A stretch of 64,000 nucleotides of DNA from an uncultured Lachnospiraceae bacterium (GTDB taxonomy: Bacteria > Bacillota > Clostridia > Lachnospirales > Lachnospiraceae), in the NCBI GenBank assembly GCA_910585215.1, contig CAJUDQ010000003.1, positions 32,796 to 96,795 of the forward strand, given 5' to 3'. The notes under the pieces are model-generated. The model had not been told where the DNA came from and did not search any database. It saw only the letters and a program-made list of their open reading frames with translations. The position numbers and the translations under genes were made by a program. How positions within the stretch are numbered: the first letter of the stretch is position 1; every line of letters starts with the position of its first letter. This document shows, one piece after another, positions 58,644 through 64,000 of the stretch.

Positions 58644-61592
58644 TTAAAACAAATCTTTTATTTCTCCAAATAATTCCGTACTTTGCTCTATCTTTTCACT
58701 GCTTCCAACGGTACAAATATAATTCTGCGACAATACTGCTTCCATAATCGGAGCGAGAGCACGCACCTTTTCTACATTGAGAGAAAGTATCTCTTCTCTT
58801 TCTCTGCAAATATCCTCATAGGTAATACCTGAAATATATGCCGTAAAGGAGCGTCTTCCCTTTGCAGATGGATTTTTCGGCGTATCTTTTGAACTGATAG
58901 TTCCGATAATATATTTCAAAATATCTCTGTTATCTGCCTCAAAATTTCTAAGATATTCCGGTATGCCGTTAAATACATCATTTGTTGCTCCCACATTTGG
59001 GTCGCGATAGGATAAAAATGCCACATTGCCGGTAGTCGGACCATAAAAACTCATTACTCCATAAGCTCCGCCTTTGACACGCACCTGATTCCACAGATAG
59101 CCGTAATCAAGAATACTGCCCAGTGTATCCATAATTCCGGTAAATGCATATCCTGCAGTTTTGTAATTTCCAATTCTTGCCACATAAGAAACCGGAGCCG
59201 GAATTTTATAGCCTTCATTTAATTTCTGCAATTCAAACGGTTCCCGTTCTTCCATACACTTTTCTGTTGAAAGACTGTCTGTAAATACGGCAAGTTCCTG
59301 CTTCATTTCTTCATAACCTTCCTCATCGGCAGTAAAACTCAAAATAAAATTCTGCTTTGTAAATAAATACTTTGAAAGCCATGTCAGCATTTGTACAGCT
59401 TCTTCTTTTTTCTTTTCAAAATTTCTCTCCAAATCCTCCAGAAATTTATAATAACCTATACCGGAAGTCATATCCTTTACATATCCTGTTTCTGTCATAT
59501 AGGATTCTGCTCTTGTCATGGCTGCAATATGTCCCGCTGAAATCAGTCTCATTCTCATGCCGGACTTTTGCTCTGCAATAATTTCATACAGCCGTTTCGT
59601 GTCCGAAAACTTCGTAGTGCCAAGAATTTCCGATATAATCTCAAATGCCTGTTTTATTTCTGAATACAATACCTTGATATTATTTTCAAACAGCATTACA
59701 CTTCCACCGTCTGTTCTTCCATATTGTACAAAATCATTGTAAAAGCCTCCAGAATGCATATAAATCAGGTTGTTTAATTCAGTATATTTATAATGCGCAG
59801 TATCCATATTTGCCAGAACCGATTTTAACAGTCCCAAATATGGAATATACTGTTTTGGAAGTTTTCCAGCATCAAAAGAGGCATTGATATAAGCTATTTT
59901 ATTAGAAAATACATTGCTGAAAATAACCTTTATGCCACATTCTTCTCTTTCCTCTATATAATATTTCTCCGGCAGTCTGTCAATATCCTCAAGTTTCAGC
60001 ACTGGAATTGTATTCAATTCTTCCTGTGTAGACGGTTCACTCTGATATTTTTTCAATGCCTTTGTATTTTTTATGATTTTTTCCAGTTCTTCATCGGAAA
60101 GTGAAGCCTTGTAAGCCGCCAGTTTTTCTTCCAGTTCCTTTGCCATTTCCTTTGCAAGACCACGCTTTGGATTCATGGTAATCACTAATTTATGAGAATT
60201 ATTCAACAAATAATTCTGAATCAAATTTTCATAATAATTTGTATCCACATATTCATTTAATTCCTGAAATGTCTTTCCTGCGTGAATATGCATAAAAGGC
60301 TCATTATCATCATAAAGCCAGCTCTCTAAAATATCCATGCAATAAAACAGACCCTTTGGATAAGAGCCAAAGTCTGCCTCTCGATACTGAAATTCAAACA
60401 CATTTAATGCTGCTTTCAGACTATCTTTATCAATACCAGATTCCACAATATTTTTCAGAGTATTTTCTATTATCTCCTGAAATTTATCCTGCTTTCCTCC
60501 GTCTGCTTCTTTTGCGGTAACACTGAAGCTGTTCTGCAATGTTCCGCTTGAAAATCCTCCTGAAATATCCTTTCCAATACCGGCATCCAGAAGTGCCTGC
60601 TTGACAGGTGCGCCGGGCATGGACAAAAGTGCATAATCAAGAACCTTCATCGCATAATGTTCCTGTCTGTCCAATGCTCCCCCAGCCGTTACTACATAGG
60701 AATACATTGTCTTTGACTGTTCGTCTTCCTCTTCTCCAAGGGGATATTCTTTGACACAATATTTTTTATGCGCAAAAGGCTTCTGTTCTGAAAAATGTAT
60801 TTTTACCTCTGATTTTTCAAAACTGCTCAGGTATTCTCTGTCTATCCATTCAAGATAGGCGGGCATATCCATATTTCCATACAAATAAATATAACTGTTG
60901 GAAGGATGATAGTACTTTCTGTGAAAATCAAGGAACTGCTCATAGCTGAGATTCGGTATATACTTCGGGTCTCCTCCTGATACATAGGAATAACAGGTAT
61001 CAGGAAACATTTCATGCTCTGCCTCCTGCATAAGAAGTCTTTCCGGTGTTGACAGCGCTCCTTTCATCTCATTGTAGACTACCCCATTATAAATCAACGG
61101 CTTGTCCTTCTCTTCCAGTTCATAGCTCCACCCCTCCTGACGAAATATTTCTTCTTTTTTATAAATATTCGGATAAAATACTGCATCCAGATATACATTT
61201 ATCAGATTTTTAAAATCCTTTTCATTACAGCTTGCCACCGGATATATGGTTTTATCGGAAAAAGTCATGGCATTTAAAAATGTATTCAATGAACCCTTCG
61301 CCAATTCTACAAACGGGTCCTTGGGTGGATATTTTTTTGAGCCGCACAATACTGTATGTTCAATAATATGCGCCACTCCTGTACTGTCTTCAGGAGGGGT
61401 TCGAAAACCAATATTAAATACCTTGTTATTATCTTCATTGGCAAGAAGTACTACTTTTGCGCCAGTCTTTTTATGGTAAAGAAGGTAACCGGTAGAATTT
61501 AACTCATCTATTTCTTCCTTTTTGACAAATTCATAGGTGGTTGTTTCTTTTAAAATTTCTTCTAAAGTTTTTGTTAACTCTGTTTCTTTCAT
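58644..61592 (-). CDS. M16C-family insulinase-type metalloprotease
   Basis: 982 residues, four-domain pitrilysin-like chain. The zinc site HxxEH is His75-Ile-Ile-Glu78-His79 in GVAHIIEHTVLCGS, with the downstream Glu in PFVELAKGS. The rest matches M16C presequence-protease-like proteins, which degrade short peptides. It has no signal peptide and appears cytoplasmic. The ATG at 61592 has GGAGG. It is followed by era. Confidence 0.92.
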   Translation of the reverse strand: MKETELTKTLEEILKETTTYEFVKKEEIDELNSTGYLLYHKKTGAKVVLLANEDNNKVFNIGFRTPPEDSTGVAHIIEHTVLCGSKKYPPKDPFVELAKGSLNTFLNAMTFSDKTIYPVASCNEKDFKNLINVYLDAVFYPNIYKKEEIFRQEGWSYELEEKDKPLIYNGVVYNEMKGALSTPERLLMQEAEHEMFPDTCYSYVSGGDPKYIPNLSYEQFLDFHRKYYHPSNSYIYLYGNMDMPAYLEWIDREYLSSFEKSEVKIHFSEQKPFAHKKYCVKEYPLGEEEDEQSKTMYSYVVTAGGALDRQEHYAMKVLDYALLSMPGAPVKQALLDAGIGKDISGGFSSGTLQNSFSVTAKEADGGKQDKFQEIIENTLKNIVESGIDKDSLKAALNVFEFQYREADFGSYPKGLFYCMDILESWLYDDNEPFMHIHAGKTFQELNEYVDTNYYENLIQNYLLNNSHKLVITMNPKRGLAKEMAKELEEKLAAYKASLSDEELEKIIKNTKALKKYQSEPSTQEELNTIPVLKLEDIDRLPEKYYIEEREECGIKVIFSNVFSNKIAYINASFDAGKLPKQYIPYLGLLKSVLANMDTAHYKYTELNNLIYMHSGGFYNDFVQYGRTDGGSVMLFENNIKVLYSEIKQAFEIISEILGTTKFSDTKRLYEIIAEQKSGMRMRLISAGHIAAMTRAESYMTETGYVKDMTSGIGYYKFLEDLERNFEKKKEEAVQMLTWLSKYLFTKQNFILSFTADEEGYEEMKQELAVFTDSLSTEKCMEEREPFELQKLNEGYKIPAPVSYVARIGNYKTAGYAFTGIMDTLGSILDYGYLWNQVRVKGGAYGVMSFYGPTTGNVAFLSYRDPNVGATNDVFNGIPEYLRNFEADNRDILKYIIGTISSKDTPKNPSAKGRRSFTAYISGITYEDICREREEILSLNVEKVRALAPIMEAVLSQNYICTVGSSEKIEQSTELFGEIKDLF

Positions 61593-61688
61593 AATTCCTC
61601 CAATATTGATTGTTTATTTTTTAGATTAAAATGCCTTCAGGCACCATATGTTTTATTATTAAACTTTGTTATTATAGTTGTATTTCAT

Positions 61689-62297
61689 CTATAATATTAT
61701 TTTATCCTGTTCCTTTAAAATCTTTTCGTATTTTCCATCAATCCCAAGTGCATGTATCAGCATCGAAAAAGTCAGTTTTGCCATATGCTGTGGTGATTCT
61801 GAACCATTTTCAAACAGCCACTGATTGATAATTCCCATACAACCACTTAAACAGAAAGAAAATGTATATTTCAAATCTTCCTTAATATCTGGAAAAAGCA
61901 GTTCCAATTGCTTCATGGAATTTTCCTGCATAATTTCCTTCATTTTAAAGATAAAAGAGGCATCGCCATTGTCTCCCAAAAGCGCCTTGCATACATCTTT
62001 ATTGTTTTCCAGTGCCAGATAAATATCTTCCAGATAGGTAAAGGTATTATATCCTACTCCCATGGGATGCTGTTCTATACTTCGCTTTATTTCAGAAAGC
62101 ATTTCTTCTTCTATTTCTTCAAGAAGATTGTAGATATCTGAATAATGAAGATAAAAGGTAGAACGGTTAATATCTACAAGCTCTACGAGCTCCTTTACAG
62201 ATATTTCATTAATACTTTTTTCTGCCATTAATTTTGCCAGACCATTTTTCAGCTGAGTTTTTGTTTTTCTGATTCTTCTGTCTATTTTTTCTGCCAT
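61689..62297 (-). CDS. TetR/AcrR-family regulator
   Basis: 202 residues: N-terminal helix-turn-helix (ISVKELVELVDINRSTFYLHY) and a C-terminal helical ligand domain. It lies upstream of the M16C gene, same strand, about 96 bases apart. Target and ligand are unknown. The start ATG at 62297 follows GGGAATGAA. Confidence 0.9.
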   Translation of the reverse strand: MAEKIDRRIRKTKTQLKNGLAKLMAEKSINEISVKELVELVDINRSTFYLHYSDIYNLLEEIEEEMLSEIKRSIEQHPMGVGYNTFTYLEDIYLALENNKDVCKALLGDNGDASFIFKMKEIMQENSMKQLELLFPDIKEDLKYTFSFCLSGCMGIINQWLFENGSESPQHMAKLTFSMLIHALGIDGKYEKILKEQDKIIL

Positions 62298-62386
62298 TTC
62301 ATTCCCTGCCTTTTACTTTTTCGTCTTTTCTGTTTTCTGCAAAGATTCCTTCTCGATTTATTCTATCACTGTTCAGACTATTTCAT

Positions 62387-63484
62387 TTATGGAAGATAGT
62401 TTTTATAAATTTCAAAATCATCAAAAATGACATGCCATCTGTTTTCTGCGCTTGCAGTAAGGGCTATATAATGCTGTCCATTTTTTTCTGCAAAGCTCAC
62501 CAGACAATTTTTCGCTTCATCTGTATAGCCTGTCTTTCCTGCGGTAATTGCTACGCCTTCCACTTCTGTTCCATACATACGACTGAACATTGTACTGGTC
62601 AGCAGGATTCCCAATGGATTAGAAGCAGTTGGAGCTGTCGTATGCTGATATGTGGAAAGAATTTTTGCACAGGTTTCATTTTGCATGGCATACTTTAAAA
62701 TAAGAGCCATCTCTATCGGAGTTGTATACTGATTTTCATTAAACAATCCGGAAGCATTTGTAAAATGTGAAGCGACAAGCCCTAATTCCGCACATTTTTG
62801 ATTCATAAGGTCTACAAATGCAGCCTCTGAACCGGCTACCATAATCGCCAGCCCCACCGCAGCATCTGCACCTGATGGGAGGATGAGTCCATACAGCATA
62901 TCTTCCGCGCTGACAGTATCTCCTGCCTCAAAACCGGCCCTTGAAGCCTCTTCTCTGACCAAAGGGTCTATAATATCCCCTGTCATGGTAAACGTCTGTG
63001 ACAAATCTGGGATATGCTCCACTGCCACAATCAATGACAATACTTTTGTCATGGAAGCCGGATAAATTCTTGCATCTGTATTTCTTCCAGCAATAATTTT
63101 ATTGTTTTCCACATCTAAAAGAGCTATATAGGGACTTTTTATTTCTTCTGCTATAATATCCATATAAGATTCACTGACTATGGGATATTCAAATTTCTTT
63201 TCTTCTGGTATTTCCTGTTCTGTCTGTTCTGTATTTTTGTCTGTTTCAGCTTCCTGTACAATAATGTTCTTTTCATTCTGTATCTTATTTGCTATGGAAT
63301 CTCCTGCCTGAACCAGAACATCCTGCTGTTCTTTTCCAAAATAATAAACAACTGCACCTGTTATCAGTGCAAATGTCAAAATGGTTCCACTGACCTTGAT
63401 AACCAACTCCTTTTTCCTGCTAATCCGTCTGTTTCTATATCCCGTGCGGCGTCCCATACGTGTCTTTCTATAATTATATTCCAT
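62387..63484 (-). CDS. D-alanyl-D-alanine carboxypeptidase (S11), copy 3
   Basis: 365 residues: an N-terminal membrane helix (VIKVSGTILTFALITGAVVYYF), a linker of about 60 residues, and an S11 catalytic domain with SMTK in YPASMTKVLSL, SGA in LPSGADAAVGLAIMV and KTG in AGKTGYTDEAKNC. It lacks the C-terminal beta domain of copies 1 and 2 and is bound to the membrane by its N-terminus. AAGGATGG precedes the ATG. Confidence 0.92.
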   Translation of the reverse strand: MEYNYRKTRMGRRTGYRNRRISRKKELVIKVSGTILTFALITGAVVYYFGKEQQDVLVQAGDSIANKIQNEKNIIVQEAETDKNTEQTEQEIPEEKKFEYPIVSESYMDIIAEEIKSPYIALLDVENNKIIAGRNTDARIYPASMTKVLSLIVAVEHIPDLSQTFTMTGDIIDPLVREEASRAGFEAGDTVSAEDMLYGLILPSGADAAVGLAIMVAGSEAAFVDLMNQKCAELGLVASHFTNASGLFNENQYTTPIEMALILKYAMQNETCAKILSTYQHTTAPTASNPLGILLTSTMFSRMYGTEVEGVAITAGKTGYTDEAKNCLVSFAEKNGQHYIALTASAENRWHVIFDDFEIYKNYLP

Positions 63485-63561
63485 TTTTATCCATCCTTAT
63501 TCCTTGTTTTTTATTGATATTATCTGATGAAATCAAAAAAATATTACTTCCCAAATTATTC

Positions 63562-63597
63562 ATAAGTTACCTATTTGTTATAAGTTACCTATTTGTT
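63562..63597. repeat. Tandem 18-bp direct repeat (2 copies)
   Basis: Two perfect copies of ATAAGTTACCTATTTGTT in the divergent region between dac copy 3 and the permease. On the minus strand each ends in GTAACTTAT, the same nine bases as the tandem at 4819-4854; the rest differs. Confidence 0.8.
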
Positions 63598-63658
63598 ATA
63601 TCATACCACTAAAAAAATAATCTGAAAATAGAAATTTACTTTTTTTTCCTGTATTTTC

Positions 63659-63685
63659 TTGAATTATCTATAAAAATGGTATACT
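63659..63685 (+). promoter_or_regulatory. Probable promoter of the AI-2E-family gene
   Basis: TTGAAT (63659-63664), 15 bases, TATACT (63680-63685) with an extended TGG motif before the -10. The spacer is short by two, so the extended -10 probably compensates. Confidence 0.5.
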
Positions 63686-63753
63686 ATATGACATAAAGTA
63701 TACACAGGACATCAGGTTCACAGGACAGAATATTATAAAGAAAGGTAAAACAA

Positions 63754-64000
63754 ATGTCTCATAAATTCTCAAAAAACAGTAAATACTATACTATCGCCCT
63801 TTATTCTATCGTTGTAATTATTGCCAGTGCAGTTATTATAAAGGTTATCTTTAACTGGGATTCTACAAGCACAGCCATTTCAAATATGATAAGTATATTG
63901 TATCCCTTTATTCTTGGGCTTCTGATTGCCTATCTTATCAATCCTGTTACAAAATTCATTCATGATAAATTATTTGGTCTTATTTTTAAAAACAAGAACA
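63754..64000 (+). CDS. AI-2E family transporter, 5' end only
   Basis: 82 codons to the window edge (MSHKFSKNSKYYTIALYSIV then two membrane segments with LYPFILGLLIAYLINPVTKF). The PFILGLLIAYLINPV block is typical of the AI-2E/PerM permease family. Despite the name, a role in autoinducer-2 export is unproven for most members. GAAAGG precedes the ATG. Confidence 0.8.
   Translation, partial: MSHKFSKNSKYYTIALYSIVVIIASAVIIKVIFNWDSTSTAISNMISILYPFILGLLIAYLINPVTKFIHDKLFGLIFKNKN

Noticed and set aside
1..64000. CRISPR array, prophage, tRNA or rRNA genes
   Set aside because: No regularly spaced repeats, phage structural genes, or tRNA/rRNA-like sequences were found on either strand.

Overview
The window comes from a low-GC, Gram-positive, Firmicute-type chromosome, most likely a gut Clostridia member of the Lachnospiraceae kind. 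Supporting signs are strong AGGAGG-type ribosome binding sites, frequent TTG/GTG starts, a YlbJ-type sporulation membrane protein, ScpA/ScpB, a dimeric-type glycyl-tRNA synthetase, a biotin-dependent Na+-pump operon, and the order flavoprotein-cmk-ispH-S1 protein. Species cannot be decided from sequence alone. About 54 protein genes are visible, most on the minus strand; no tRNA, rRNA, CRISPR array, prophage or complete insertion sequence was seen.

Layout. 1-4.8 kb: UPF0210 (PFL) and ACT-domain pair, WalJ-like hydrolase, PepD dipeptidase, YlbJ. 5-7.6 kb: an operon of a small (p)ppGpp synthetase with an OmpR-type two-component system. 7.7-16.8 kb: housekeeping (coaD, rsmD, cheR, S1 protein, ispH, cmk, BaiN-like flavoprotein, MurR/RpiR regulator, a CgeB-like glycosyltransferase). 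17-26 kb: a ~1950-residue sortase-anchored surface protein whose start region contains a G10 tract that puts the signal peptide out of frame with the best start codon, a DUF1284 gene, and a LytTR response regulator/GHKL kinase pair. 26-32.6 kb: cysK, then a compact six-gene set (phosphopantetheinyl transferase, SCP2 protein, alpha/beta hydrolase, stand-alone condensation domain, acyl carrier protein, AMP-ligase). 32.7-38.2 kb: Na+-translocating biotin-dependent decarboxylase/transcarboxylase. 38.4-51.9 kb: cell envelope and chromosome segregation (two D,D-carboxypeptidases, membrane acyltransferase with a G9 tract, scpAB, lipoteichoic-acid-synthase-like protein, phosphoesterases, RtcB, flippase). 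52-64 kb: ppdK, a likely small RNA, glyS, recO, era, M16C protease, a TetR regulator, a third D,D-carboxypeptidase and the start of an AI-2E-family permease.

How the parts may work together. The strongest candidates for something undescribed are two. (1) The carrier-protein/condensation/ligase operon (27.3-32.6 kb) carries its own priming enzyme and its own promoter/operator, and would make or attach an acyl product. (2) The giant surface protein looks like a phase-variable contingency gene. Its promoter carries paired direct repeats that fit the LytTR site consensus, and a LytTR two-component system lies 0.7 kb away, so it may be controlled both by a signal and by stochastic slippage. A second G tract in a membrane acyltransferase suggests that surface variation by homopolymer slippage is a general strategy of this genome. 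Several small dispersed hairpin repeats (five families, two copies each) decorate the intergenic regions.
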